Source of the DNA: Flavobacteriaceae bacterium
GTDB lineage: Bacteria > Bacteroidota > Bacteroidia > Flavobacteriales > Flavobacteriaceae
NCBI GenBank assembly: GCA_013043825.1
Contig: JABDNM010000028.1
Location: 1 to 41,804, forward strand
Direction of reading: 5' to 3'
DNA length: 41,804 bases
Shown: piece after piece, positions 23,849-32,705 of the stretch
How the letters are laid out: every line of letters starts with the position of its first letter
Numbering within the stretch: the first letter of the stretch is position 1
The notes under the pieces: generated by a model
Told to the model about the DNA's origin: nothing
What the model saw: only the letters and a program-made list of their open reading frames with translations
Database searches by the model: none
Translations under genes and position numbers: made by a program

Positions 23849-24088
23849 CAGCAGCTTGCTTTATCTTTCAGAAACACGACAGGTTCACATCTGTAATGGT
23901 AGCCGTAAGCGCCGCTTCTTCCAAATGAAGGGATCGTGGCGAACCAGTTAGCTTTACAGCTGGTAAATGAGTGCATCGAAAAAATTTTTCTATCAGAATA
24001 AATTTTTATAATATTCGTTAGACTGAAATGCGACAATTTTCGTTATTTGTTACATTCAAACATCAATTGCTAAACTTCAAACCTAATT
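23849..24088. other. Intergenic region between aroC and the beta-barrel gene
   Basis: This is the far part of the largest gap in the window (23804-24088, 285 bases). Apart from the aroC promoter I see no RNA gene and no convincing protein; the 89-residue minus-strand ORF (23767-24036) overlaps the aroC start and has no recognisable features. An ACCAG...CTGGT pair near 23943-23965 could form a weak hairpin. Promoters for the plus-strand barrel gene must lie here, but no exact TAnnTTTG is visible. Confidence 0.4.
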
Positions 24089-24574
24089 ATGAACAGAACT
24101 TTTTTAGTACTTATCGCGGTCTTGGGATGCTCATTAACCGCATTTTCTCAAGGAATCTCCGACAACGCCATTGGTATTCGTGTTGGTGACAACGATGGCC
24201 TGGGAACAGAGATCAATTATCAACGTGCCTTATCGGAAAATAACCGGCTGGAATTTGGCCTGGGTTGGAACGATGGCAATAAGAATGCGGCCTACAAGCT
24301 TACGGCACTCTATCAATGGGTATTCGTCTTAGACGGTAATTTCAACTGGTATGTGGGTGCCGGAGGTGGAATTGGCCAGGTTGTATTCGACAATGATTTT
24401 CCAGGTAATCCAGATGATGAGACTTTTTTCTTTGGAGCAGGAGATATAGGGATTGAATACGATTTTGAAATTCCATTGCTCATTTCATTGGACTTCCGGC
24501 CCGAAATTGGATTCGGGGATTTTAAGAGCGACCTTGATTTTGATATTGCGCTCGGACTTCGATACCAATTCTAA
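24089..24574 (+). CDS. Small outer-membrane beta-barrel protein
   Basis: A 161-residue exported protein. The signal peptide 'MNRTFLVLIAVLGCSLTAFSQ' ends at a Ser-Gln typical of Flavobacteriia. The mature part is alternating amphipathic strands ('YNWYVGAGGGIGQVVF'-like turns, 'GIEYDFEIPLLISLDFRPEI'), and it ends 'DIALGLRYQF'. The terminal aromatic residue is the BAM recognition signature of outer-membrane barrels. About eight strands are expected. Function is unknown, though similar proteins are commonly annotated as outer-membrane beta-barrel proteins. It is a single gene followed by its own strong terminator. Confidence 0.8.
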   Translation: MNRTFLVLIAVLGCSLTAFSQGISDNAIGIRVGDNDGLGTEINYQRALSENNRLEFGLGWNDGNKNAAYKLTALYQWVFVLDGNFNWYVGAGGGIGQVVFDNDFPGNPDDETFFFGAGDIGIEYDFEIPLLISLDFRPEIGFGDFKSDLDFDIALGLRYQF

Positions 24575-24592
24575 GAGTGTCGGCAAACTTCC

Positions 24593-24625
24593 AAACCCTC
24601 GATATTTCGGGGGTTTTTTTATTTT
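24593..24625 (+). terminator. Rho-independent terminator after the beta-barrel gene
   Basis: AAACCCTCGA (24593-24602) and TCGGGGGTTT (24607-24616) form a 10-bp stem with one G-T pair and a four-base loop, followed by a T-run and ATTTT. It lies 18 bases past the stop codon and separates the barrel gene from the M19-type gene. Confidence 0.88.
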
Positions 24626-24699
24626 AAAAACAGGCATTTTCCTATTTTAATTCCGAAAAATTAATCGCAACTTTGTGATAATCAATACCCTAAGATACT

Positions 24700-26154
24700 A
24701 TGGAAACCCATTATGTCGATCTTCACTGCCATCCCTCCCTAAAACCCTATAGTAAAAGTTTCAAGTATCCCCCTACGAAGATCAACGCGCTGGATACCAA
24801 CAGGAAGAATTCCATTTGGCACTACAGTCCACCAAATTTTCTCGAGCGATTCGTGAATCGCCTGGTCACCTTGACCAAATTCACTCAAACCGATATGACC
24901 GCCCTGGCCCGATCTGGGTCCAAAGTAACTGTGATTAGTCTCTATCCCTTTGAAAAGCATTTTCTAAGCAAGCGCATCTTGGGATGGAAAGGCCTCACGG
25001 ATGTCCTGGTAAACCTGGCAGCTAGTATTTCGCAGAAACGGATCGATTATGTAATGCGTCATAACGATTACTTCGAAGATCTTATTTCAGAATATGATTT
25101 CTATAAACAATTGCATAATCAAGTTCAGCGAATAGACGGAATATGGTATACCTATCGACTTATTAAAGAATGGGATGAGATTGACGCAAACCTGAAACAG
25201 GAGACTGCAACCAAAAAAGTGATCAATTTAATTGTGACTATTGAAGGAGGTCACGCATTTAATACCGGCCTCGATATGGACCACGACACCGGAAATCGAG
25301 AGGAAGTACTGCGAAATATCCTGAAGGTTAAAGAATGGGAACACAGGCCCATGTTCATCACCTTTGCTCATCATTTTTACAATGAACTTTGCGGACACGC
25401 ACGAAGCATTAGTATTGGTGCACTAAAGAAAAATCAGGACCGGGGTTTGAACAGCGGACTTACCCCGTTGGGGCTTGAGGCGATAGAGCTCTTATTGAAT
25501 AATCAGGATGGCAAACGAATTCCCCTTGATATAAAACATATGAGCCCTAGTTCCAGGAAGCAGTACTACCAATTATTGGACACAGACTTCCTGGGAGAAA
25601 GTATTCCTATTATTGCCAGTCACGGTGCGGCCAACGCTCATAGATCTATAGATAATCCCGATGTCTCCGATTATCCCGAACGTGCAGAATATTTCAACAA
25701 TATCGATATAAATTTTTACGACGATGAATTGATTCGAATCGCACGATCCAACGGTTTATTTGGTATTCAATTGGATGCAAGACGGATTGGAAGTAAAAAG
25801 GCGATTCGGAAATCGAAAATGTTGTTTGTTCGTAAAAGCAGGCATATGCGGAAGAAAGCGATGCTGGTTTGGCGCCAGATTGAGCATGCTGCCGAGGTAC
25901 TCGACAACGAAGGCATGTTCTGCTGGGGTATTCAGAGTATTGGAAGTGACTTCGATGGGATTGTGGACCCCATTAATGGTATTTGGACCGCAGAGAATAT
26001 AGGTGATATGGGAAATGCGTTGGTAAAACACGCACAGGCTTATATGGAAGATCATAGAGAGAACTTGAATCATTTCAACAGAATCACTCCCGAAGCCATT
26101 GTAGAACGGGTTTTAAGACTTAATGCGATGGAATTTGTTAAGAGGAATTATTAG
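24700..26154 (+). CDS. Membrane-dipeptidase-like metallohydrolase (peptidase M19 family)
   Basis: A 484-residue amidohydrolase-fold protein related to renal dipeptidase, which cleaves dipeptides or similar amides with two zinc ions. The expected metal ligands are visible in order: 'VDLHCHPSLKPY' (HxH in place of the usual HND), 'TIEGGHAF' (bridging Glu), 'ITFAHHFYNELCGHA', 'ASHGAANAHRSI' and 'IGSDFDGIVDP'. It is longer than typical M19 enzymes (about 350-400) because of helical insertions near residues 45-130 and 360-400. No signal peptide is seen, so it is probably cytosolic. It stands alone and converges on bshA. Substrate unknown. Confidence 0.85.
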   Translation: METHYVDLHCHPSLKPYSKSFKYPPTKINALDTNRKNSIWHYSPPNFLERFVNRLVTLTKFTQTDMTALARSGSKVTVISLYPFEKHFLSKRILGWKGLTDVLVNLAASISQKRIDYVMRHNDYFEDLISEYDFYKQLHNQVQRIDGIWYTYRLIKEWDEIDANLKQETATKKVINLIVTIEGGHAFNTGLDMDHDTGNREEVLRNILKVKEWEHRPMFITFAHHFYNELCGHARSISIGALKKNQDRGLNSGLTPLGLEAIELLLNNQDGKRIPLDIKHMSPSSRKQYYQLLDTDFLGESIPIIASHGAANAHRSIDNPDVSDYPERAEYFNNIDINFYDDELIRIARSNGLFGIQLDARRIGSKKAIRKSKMLFVRKSRHMRKKAMLVWRQIEHAAEVLDNEGMFCWGIQSIGSDFDGIVDPINGIWTAENIGDMGNALVKHAQAYMEDHRENLNHFNRITPEAIVERVLRLNAMEFVKRNY

Positions 26155-26240
26155 TGTCACAATACCACCCATTTTCCTAAGGCAACTATTTAATATCCAA
26201 GACTGAATTGTAATAAAGCCAAACAAACAATTAAAGAGTG

Positions 26241-27371
26241 TCAATATACTTTCCTGGTTGCTTTCTCATAGGTAGCTTCGTACAGCGGAACAATATTCTG
26301 TGTTGAGAATTTGGAGGCTACTTCCCGTGCTTGTTTTTTGAATTTCTGAAGGGTGTCTGGATCGGTAAGTATTTTCAAGGCATTCGATGCCATATCTTCA
26401 ACATCACCTATGGCGCTCAAGAAACCACTAACGCCATGCTTATTCACCTCCGGAAGTCCACCCGTATTCGATGAGATGACAGGAACACCACTGGCCATTG
26501 CCTCCAGGGCAGCCAAACCGAAGCTTTCCTTTTCGGAAGTAAGCAGAAAGAGATCACTGAAACATAATATTTTATCGATCTCACTACTGTTCCCCAGGAA
26601 GATCACTTTTTCTTCCAATCCTTTTTCACGGGCCATTTTTTCGGCCGAGACCTTCTCCGGACCGTCTCCCACCAGGATAAGTTTTGCAGGGATCTTCGAA
26701 TGGATTCGATCAAATACTTCCATGATATCCGGAATTCGCTTGACCGGACGCATATTACTGATGTGTGTAATTATTTTTTCTTCGGGCTCTGCCATCATCT
26801 CCCGCTGACAGTCGGTAAAAGTATGGTTGAACTTTTCAAGGTCGATGAAATTGGGAACTACGTCGATCTCGTTTGTGATATCAAATAATCGCAGTGTATC
26901 ATCCTTCAAGCTCTGAGAAACCGCCGTGACAACGTCACTTTTGTTGATGCTGAAGGTAACGGCTGGTTTGTAGAAGGGATGATTTCCAACCAGGGTGATG
27001 TCTGTACCGTGCAATGTAGTTACCATAGGTAGAAAAATACCCTCTGTTTCCAGCATCTTCTTGGCCATGTACCCTGCATAAGCGTGTGGAATGGCATAGT
27101 GCACGTGAAGTATTTCAATCTTATAAAGTTTGACCATATCCACCAGTTTACTCGATAATGCCAATTCGTAGGGTTGGTACTGGAATAACGGGTACTGCGG
27201 AATGGAAACTTCATGGAAATGAATGTTCCGGGACAATAATTCCAATCGTACCGGTTGCTTGTAAGTTATAAAATGGACCTCATGACCTCGTTCAGCTAGT
27301 TCGATGCCTAATTCGGTGGCAACTACTCCACTTCCGCCCCAGGTGGGATAACAAACGATTCCTATTCTCAT
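26241..27371 (-). CDS. bshA: N-acetyl-alpha-D-glucosaminyl L-malate synthase BshA
   Basis: A 376-residue GT4 glycosyltransferase that joins UDP-GlcNAc and L-malate in the first step of bacillithiol synthesis. The BshA N-terminus 'MRIGIVCYPTWGGSGVVATE' is diagnostic, and 'LHVHYAIPHAYAGYMAKKM' and 'LHGTDITLVGNHPFYKPAV' follow. The GT4 nucleotide-sugar motif 'EKESFGLAALEAMASGVPVI' carries the two Glu residues. It implies that the organism uses bacillithiol as a low-molecular-weight thiol, which bears on the GshB-like gene. It starts 26 bases after the GH3-fusion stop, so they may share a transcript. Confidence 0.95.
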   Translation of the reverse strand: MRIGIVCYPTWGGSGVVATELGIELAERGHEVHFITYKQPVRLELLSRNIHFHEVSIPQYPLFQYQPYELALSSKLVDMVKLYKIEILHVHYAIPHAYAGYMAKKMLETEGIFLPMVTTLHGTDITLVGNHPFYKPAVTFSINKSDVVTAVSQSLKDDTLRLFDITNEIDVVPNFIDLEKFNHTFTDCQREMMAEPEEKIITHISNMRPVKRIPDIMEVFDRIHSKIPAKLILVGDGPEKVSAEKMAREKGLEEKVIFLGNSSEIDKILCFSDLFLLTSEKESFGLAALEAMASGVPVISSNTGGLPEVNKHGVSGFLSAIGDVEDMASNALKILTDPDTLQKFKKQAREVASKFSTQNIVPLYEATYEKATRKVY

Positions 27372-27397
27372 TTTTAAATTTCTGTTTTACTCAGGTT

Positions 27398-30355
27398 TTA
27401 CTCTTCCAGTCCTACTTTTACCACTTCTCGCCTAGGTTCTCTTATTATGGCGCTATAGATGGCTTCCTGGATGTTGCTCCTCAAATTACTGCCTATCAAC
27501 TTTCGATTGTCGGCAGTTGGGTAAGTCCTGTTCGAAAGAAATACATATACAATCTCTTCTTCAGGGTCGGCCCAGGTAAAGGTTCCTGTAAATCCACTGT
27601 GCCCAAAACTGGTCATGGAAACACATCCACAGGTAGGTCCCGAATCACCCAATTGAGGCTTATCAAATCCTACACCCCTGCGAACATCCTCCTCACAGTA
27701 ATAACAAGTATTAAACGCGTCCAGGACTTCCGGTTTAAAATATCGATGTCCGCCATAAAAGCCCTTCCATAGGTACATCTGCATCACCTTGGCCACATCA
27801 TTGGCGTTACTGAACAGCCCTGCATGACCGCAAACTCCACCTAGCATTGCAGCTCCTTGGTCGTGAACATAACCATGAACTTTCTGCATTCTAAAATAAT
27901 TATCATTCTCGGTGGGTGTAATATCATCTTTGCTGAAACGCTCCAAAGGTTTATAGGTCGTGTAATTTGCTCCTAATTTTTGATAAAGGTTTCGCTGTAC
28001 CAGTTTATCGAGCGAAGTACCATAAAATTCTTCCAGGTACTTCATTAACAGGTAATAAGGTAAGTCGCTGTATTTATATCCTTTGCGTTCTCTAAGGTCA
28101 CTTTCTTTTATAAGTTCGAAGATACTGTCCTTATAGTCCTTCCTCATATACATGTCTTTGGCCACCTGGATGGGATATTTCTCATCTTTTGTGGAAGCAT
28201 AGTACTTCGAATCGGGAAGCATGGTAATGGTATCCATGGTATTACCGTAAAAGGGGATCCAGGATTTTAACCGGGCAGTGTGCGTAAGCATCTCTTGCAG
28301 CGTAATATTTGCCTTGTTCGAATTTTTATATTCCGGAAGTATTTCTGAAACCTTGGTATCCATATTGATAATACCACGATCGAATAATTCCATAACCATA
28401 GGCAATGTAGCCAGTATCTTTGTTAGGGAGGCCACATCATAGATGTCATTGTCCTTCACCGAATTTTTCTTTTCAGGCGTATGATATCCAAAGTTCCTGC
28501 TGTACACCACTTTGCCTTTCCGAGCAACCAGAATTTGAACACCCGGCATCATTCCTGCCCAGACTCCTATTCGTGCCAGGGAGTCGACCTTTTTGAGTCG
28601 TTCGCTATCCAATCCAACACTTTCGGGAACGCCATATTGTAATCGGTTGAGACTGTCTGTCTTTATTGAAGTTCCAACTGGATACTCCTCCCCTATGGAA
28701 ACAGGCAGCTTACCCGATGCCTCTCGGGCTCCAAATATAAGTTGAGCCGATAATTGCTGAGCCACCTTACTGTTCTGATAGGAAACAATGATCCCTTCGA
28801 AATTCGCCGTCGTTTTCAGATCTAGCATAGCATAAGGTCTGGCAAAGACATCCAGTATTACTTTATTGGTTCGGGCAATCTCATATAACCATACCAATTC
28901 CTTTTCTTTGAATCTATAATCCTTCCATGGGTTGTCGTTCGACTTGTGAAATCCTATGATCACATAATCGTACTTTTTAAGTTTTCTAACATAGACATCC
29001 AGACTTTTTGCCTTCACCCAATCGATCCGATCATACTTTCGAAGGTATTTCAGGAATTCACTCCCGCTGTCATCACCAAAATTAACGTAGGCGATTCTAC
29101 TGTCCTGCAAATTCTTGATGGGTAAAATTGCCGAATCATTCTTAATCACTGTAAGAGCCTTTTCCATGGCGAGTTCGTACAATACGTCATCTTCGGCAGT
29201 ATTTAGGTCGAAACTCAGTGATTCCAGCATGACCGGTTCGTACTCATGCAAGCCTACTTTGTATTTCGCATACAGTATTTTTTTTACAGAATGGGCCAAA
29301 CGTTCTTCACTAATGGCTCCCTCTCGATAGGCATGGACCAAAAGTTTATGGGCCTTCGGAATATTCTCCGAGATGAGCAAAACGTCATTCCCCGCCAGGA
29401 ACGCGGCAAGATCGATCTCACCCGGCTCCTTAAAGTTAGCAGCGCCTTTCATATTGAGCGCATCCGTAAAAATTAGTCCGTTAAAGCCCAATTCACGCTG
29501 GAGCATCTGCGTCACGACATTCTTAGAAATAGAAGAGGGATAACCGGCTTCAGGAACAATGGAGGGGATGTTCAAATGAGCTACCATAACACTGCTCAAC
29601 CCTTCCCCGATGATCCGCTTGTATGGATACAGTTCCAGAGAATCGATACGTTCTTTATCGAACAATAAGGTGGGTAAGGTTTTGTGCGAGTCGGCGTCGG
29701 TGTCACCATGTCCGGGAAAGTGCTTGGCGTTTGCAAGCACTCCAGCCCGCTGCATTCCATTCATGAATGCAATTGCTTTACGAGTAACCTCTTCTCTGTC
29801 TTCGCCAAAAGATCGATTACCAATGATCGGGTTTTTAGGATTGGTATTAATATCTACAACCGGAGCGAAGTTGAAGTGTACTCCCAACCTCTTGGAGTGT
29901 AGCCCAATCCTATACCCCACTTCGTCAACAATGCGATCGTCTTTTATGGCACCTAGCGTCATGTTCCATGGATAGGCAAAGGTAGAATCGAGGCGCATGG
30001 CAAGGCCCCATTCGGCATCCATCCCAATAAGCAACTTGGTCTTTGCCATTTCCTGGAATTGATTATTCAACCTAGCCTGGCGATAGGGACCTCCCTTTGA
30101 AAAGATGATACCACCAATAAAATAATCCTGGATCAGGTCCTTGATCTTATCGGTCTTGGTTTTGGGATCGCTGGAGAATACATCTGCCATAAATAGTTGA
30201 CCAACTTTCTCCTGAAGGCTCATGGTTCCATAGATACTGTCCACCCATTGTTGCTGACCCTCAAGGTCGTCAACTACGATCAACGGGTTGATTTGCTGCG
30301 AATAACTGTAGAAAATACTCCCAAGGAGCAATGAGGTTAATATCGTTCGCTTCAT
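27398..30355 (-). CDS. Glycoside hydrolase family 3 (NagZ-like) fused to a beta-lactamase-type serine hydrolase
   Basis: About 985 residues in two enzymes. The first half is a GH3 beta-N-acetylhexosaminidase: 'KVGQLFMADVFSS', then 'NAKHFPGHGDTDADSHKTLP', the NagZ His/Asp signature, and 'FNGLIFTDALNMKGA' with the nucleophile Asp. A GH3 C-terminal domain follows. The last 400 residues are a class C beta-lactamase/penicillin-binding-like domain with 'DVASLTKILATLP' (SxxK), 'YKYSDLPYYLL' (YxN position reads YSD) and 'FGHSGFTGTFTW' (HxG). The signal peptide 'MKRTILTSLLLGSIFYSYSQ' supports the ATG at 30355 over the track's TTG at 30400. Probable role is peptidoglycan turnover or recycling in the periplasm. 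Confidence 0.92.
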   Translation of the reverse strand: MKRTILTSLLLGSIFYSYSQQINPLIVVDDLEGQQQWVDSIYGTMSLQEKVGQLFMADVFSSDPKTKTDKIKDLIQDYFIGGIIFSKGGPYRQARLNNQFQEMAKTKLLIGMDAEWGLAMRLDSTFAYPWNMTLGAIKDDRIVDEVGYRIGLHSKRLGVHFNFAPVVDINTNPKNPIIGNRSFGEDREEVTRKAIAFMNGMQRAGVLANAKHFPGHGDTDADSHKTLPTLLFDKERIDSLELYPYKRIIGEGLSSVMVAHLNIPSIVPEAGYPSSISKNVVTQMLQRELGFNGLIFTDALNMKGAANFKEPGEIDLAAFLAGNDVLLISENIPKAHKLLVHAYREGAISEERLAHSVKKILYAKYKVGLHEYEPVMLESLSFDLNTAEDDVLYELAMEKALTVIKNDSAILPIKNLQDSRIAYVNFGDDSGSEFLKYLRKYDRIDWVKAKSLDVYVRKLKKYDYVIIGFHKSNDNPWKDYRFKEKELVWLYEIARTNKVILDVFARPYAMLDLKTTANFEGIIVSYQNSKVAQQLSAQLIFGAREASGKLPVSIGEEYPVGTSIKTDSLNRLQYGVPESVGLDSERLKKVDSLARIGVWAGMMPGVQILVARKGKVVYSRNFGYHTPEKKNSVKDNDIYDVASLTKILATLPMVMELFDRGIINMDTKVSEILPEYKNSNKANITLQEMLTHTARLKSWIPFYGNTMDTITMLPDSKYYASTKDEKYPIQVAKDMYMRKDYKDSIFELIKESDLRERKGYKYSDLPYYLLMKYLEEFYGTSLDKLVQRNLYQKLGANYTTYKPLERFSKDDITPTENDNYFRMQKVHGYVHDQGAAMLGGVCGHAGLFSNANDVAKVMQMYLWKGFYGGHRYFKPEVLDAFNTCYYCEEDVRRGVGFDKPQLGDSGPTCGCVSMTSFGHSGFTGTFTWADPEEEIVYVFLSNRTYPTADNRKLIGSNLRSNIQEAIYSAIIREPRREVVKVGLEE

Positions 30356-30375
30356 GCATCTAAATGTAACAAAAA

Positions 30376-30861
30376 CTATGCTAAAAATCTGCTGTGCCAA
30401 CTATCTTTTGCGGGCACTTCCCAATGTTCTAAATACTCGGCTTTGGTATTGACAAGGTTATTGAAAACAATGGTATTTGGGGACACAGAACGACTTTTGG
30501 CCATCTTCTTAAAATCGGCCAGGCTTTTATGTGCTATAAAATCTCCGGTATAAAAAGTTACATTCATCTTATCCATGAGATCCACCTCGAATTCCTTTTC
30601 CAGGGACTGGATAAAATGCACCGAACTGTCAATGCTGCAACCGGATGCAGAGGCATTGGCCTGATTGAGTCCAAGTACGATAAAGCGGTTGTGCTTTATT
30701 TCGAATCCGGCTTCCAGATCCGATCCATGAGCAGTCCATTGTACAAGGAATTCTTCTGTTTTAAGGGCAATCGCGGTCAATTCTTCTTCCGATAATTTAC
30801 GATTGGATTGGTAGATCCATATTCGAGAATTGTTTGGAAGCCGTTTAAAATCTATTAACAT
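30376..30861 (-). CDS. Conserved Bacteroidota protein of unknown function
   Basis: A 161-residue cytosolic protein beginning MLIDFKRLPNNSRIWIYQSN. Homologues are often labelled 'ABC transporter ATPase', but the sequence has no Walker A, signature or Walker B motif and is far too short, so that name should not be used. It contains 'ANASASGCSIDSSVHFIQSLE' with one Cys, and ends 'EHWEVPAKDSWHSRFL'. It lies 20 bases upstream of the GH3-fusion gene on the same strand and probably shares its transcript. Function unknown. Confidence 0.8.
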   Translation of the reverse strand: MLIDFKRLPNNSRIWIYQSNRKLSEEELTAIALKTEEFLVQWTAHGSDLEAGFEIKHNRFIVLGLNQANASASGCSIDSSVHFIQSLEKEFEVDLMDKMNVTFYTGDFIAHKSLADFKKMAKSRSVSPNTIVFNNLVNTKAEYLEHWEVPAKDSWHSRFLA

Positions 30862-30895
30862 TTTGTAAAATTAGTTTGTAGGGCTCTTAAAAACA

Positions 30896-31411
30896 TTATT
30901 GCACACATTTACCATCTCTAAACCAACAATCTTTTTCACACTGTTTAGTATCATTCCAAGCAAGAAGACAGTCTCCAATAATTTGATTCGCTAGGTTCGC
31001 CATACAATCTTTTCTTCTTTTCCCAGATTTTCGTTTACAGATTTTAAATCTATTCCTCGCCTCATCATGAGTCAACGTTACGGATTCAGTTGAGGTTAAT
31101 AAATTAGTTCCAAGATAAAAACCGCCAATGTTTCCATTTTCGTCTAAAATTGCGGCCCAACCATATTCAACAGCTTTTATCGAATCATTTTTAAAAGTTC
31201 CATTACCTTTTATTAACTCTACATTTTTACTCGTACTAAAATCAGTAGAATCAGGTATAATTACCGATCTATATTTCATGGATCCAAAATGCTCTTCAAT
31301 GTCATTGGAAAATTCGGATTGTGTTTCATTTTTACATTGAATAAAGCCAAGGCTTATCAATACAATAATAAATAAGAATCTAGAAATTCTGTACTTTTTA
31401 AAATTATTCAT
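30896..31411 (-). CDS. Orphan Cys-rich lipoprotein, AT-rich
   Basis: A 171-residue protein with a lipoprotein signal 'LFIIVLISLGFIQC', so it is probably a membrane-anchored surface or periplasmic protein. The middle has 'AVEYGWAAILDENGNIGGFY', beta-rich in appearance. The last 50 residues hold six cysteines ('FKICKRKSGKRRKDC', 'GDCLLAWNDTKQCEKDC', 'DGKCVQ'), which suggests disulfide bonding outside the cytoplasm. I do not recognise the family. Its DNA is visibly more AT-rich than its neighbours and it has loose spacing on both sides, so it may be a recent insertion. Confidence 0.75.
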   Translation of the reverse strand: MNNFKKYRISRFLFIIVLISLGFIQCKNETQSEFSNDIEEHFGSMKYRSVIIPDSTDFSTSKNVELIKGNGTFKNDSIKAVEYGWAAILDENGNIGGFYLGTNLLTSTESVTLTHDEARNRFKICKRKSGKRRKDCMANLANQIIGDCLLAWNDTKQCEKDCWFRDGKCVQ

Positions 31412-31443
31412 AATTATAAATTAAGTTGATTGGAATATTTGTA

Positions 31444-32235
31444 CTATAATTCAGTTGCATTTGCAATCATTTCTGCTACATCCATTACTTCGATGGAATC
31501 TTCTTTGTGTTTCCCTTTTACTCCATCGGACATCATGGTATTGCAGAACGGACAACCCGCGGCTATGATTTCCGGTTGGGTTTCCATCGCTTCCTCGGTG
31601 CGCTCTATGTTGATATCCTTGTCACCTTTTTCCGGTTCTTTGAACATCTGAGCGCCTCCAGCACCGCAGCAAAGGCCACGAGATTTACAACGTTTCATCT
31701 CGACCAATTCAACTTCTAACTTCTGCAAAAGTTCGCGTGGTGCTTCGTATTCATTGTTTGCCCTTCCTAAATAACAGGGGTCATGGAAGGTGATTCGCTT
31801 GCCTTTGAATTTACCGCCTTCCACTTTAAGCCTGCCTTCATTTAGCAACGACTTCAAGAACTGGGTGTGATGCATGACCTGGTAATCGCCGCCCAATTCG
31901 GGATACTCGTTTTTAAGAGTGTTGAAGCAATGCGGACAGGTGGTTACGATCTTTTTGATGCCGTATCCATTTAAGACCTCAATGTTCATCATGGCCTGCA
32001 TTTGGAACAGAAATTCATTTCCGGCTCTTTTTGCTGGATCTCCGGTGCAACTTTCTTCCGTACCCAAAACAGCAAAATCAACTTTGGCGTTGTTCAGCAA
32101 TTTGGCGAAGGCTTTGGTGATCTTCTTGGCACGATCATCAAAACTACCGGCACAGCCTACCCAGAAAAGAACTTCCGGGCTCTTTCCTTGCGCCATATAC
32201 TCGGCCATAGTGGGTACTGTTATCTGTTCGCTCAT
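31444..32235 (-). CDS. Fe-S protein with CCG domain (HdrB/GlpC/LutA-like)
   Basis: A 263-residue cysteine-rich protein of the kind that binds Fe-S clusters for heterodisulfide reductase-like electron transfer. Key motifs are 'TCPHCFNTLKNEY', 'FHDPCYLGRANNEYEAP', 'SRGLCCGAGGAQMF' (the CCG signature) and 'AAGCPFCNTMMSDG'. It would be the catalytic or terminal partner of the membrane Fe-S protein encoded two genes upstream, resembling an HdrD-like unit split over two genes. The donor and acceptor are unknown; quinone is likely on the membrane side. It is the last gene of a four-gene minus-strand operon. Confidence 0.9.
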   Translation of the reverse strand: MSEQITVPTMAEYMAQGKSPEVLFWVGCAGSFDDRAKKITKAFAKLLNNAKVDFAVLGTEESCTGDPAKRAGNEFLFQMQAMMNIEVLNGYGIKKIVTTCPHCFNTLKNEYPELGGDYQVMHHTQFLKSLLNEGRLKVEGGKFKGKRITFHDPCYLGRANNEYEAPRELLQKLEVELVEMKRCKSRGLCCGAGGAQMFKEPEKGDKDINIERTEEAMETQPEIIAAGCPFCNTMMSDGVKGKHKEDSIEVMDVAEMIANATEL

Positions 32236-32241
32236 TGTTGT

Positions 32242-32676
32242 TTAATCGTCGAATACCTGAATGGTCACCTTCTTGTCCACAAGATCGGTAAACTTTCCTT
32301 TGTATCGGGTTGCTTTCACCAGGTGATTATCTATCCAGTGATAGTTCCCTCCCCTAGGTTTACCCATAAGTAGCGAATGGTATTTAAAACCGAACTTCGC
32401 CAACCACTTCTCTGTAACATTACGATGATCTTCCGTACGGGACGTGAAGAAACAAATAATATGTCCTTCATCGTACCATTTATTCAATGTTCTGAGCGCA
32501 TCCGGATACACAGCAGCCGTCGCCATGCGATCCGGCTCTTCATTCGGAATATCGTCACAGATCGTTCCGTCGATATCGATCAGGTAATTTGTGATTCCTT
32601 TAGGCAGTATAGGGCTTACTGTTTCCCCTTTCTCTACCTTGTCATGTAATAGTTTCTCAACTTCTTCCTTCTTCAT
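32242..32676 (-). CDS. HAD-like phosphatase-family small protein
   Basis: A 144-residue protein with the HAD motif I 'YLIDIDGTICDD' and a motif II-like 'ICFFTSRTEDHRNVTEKWL'. 'NYHWIDNHLVKATRYKGKF' occupies the motif III/IV region. Homologues are sometimes called phosphoheptose isomerase, but no SIS domain is present, so that label is wrong. The short length leaves no cap domain. It starts 29 bases after the membrane Fe-S gene and ends six bases before the CCG Fe-S gene, an odd insertion between two proteins that should form one complex. Substrate unknown. Confidence 0.85.
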   Translation of the reverse strand: MKKEEVEKLLHDKVEKGETVSPILPKGITNYLIDIDGTICDDIPNEEPDRMATAAVYPDALRTLNKWYDEGHIICFFTSRTEDHRNVTEKWLAKFGFKYHSLLMGKPRGGNYHWIDNHLVKATRYKGKFTDLVDKKVTIQVFDD

Positions 32677-32705
32677 GGTATTTTATTTCGATTGGTTATT
32701 AAATC

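Noticed and set aside
23767-24036. 89-residue minus-strand ORF upstream of aroC
   Set aside because: It overlaps the aroC start in another frame and covers the aroC promoter. No recognisable domain; some stretches look protein-like, so a degraded gene fragment cannot be fully excluded.
32242-32676. Phosphoheptose isomerase (GmhA) label for the 144-residue gene
   Set aside because: No SIS-domain motifs are present; the DIDGTI motif places it in the HAD superfamily.
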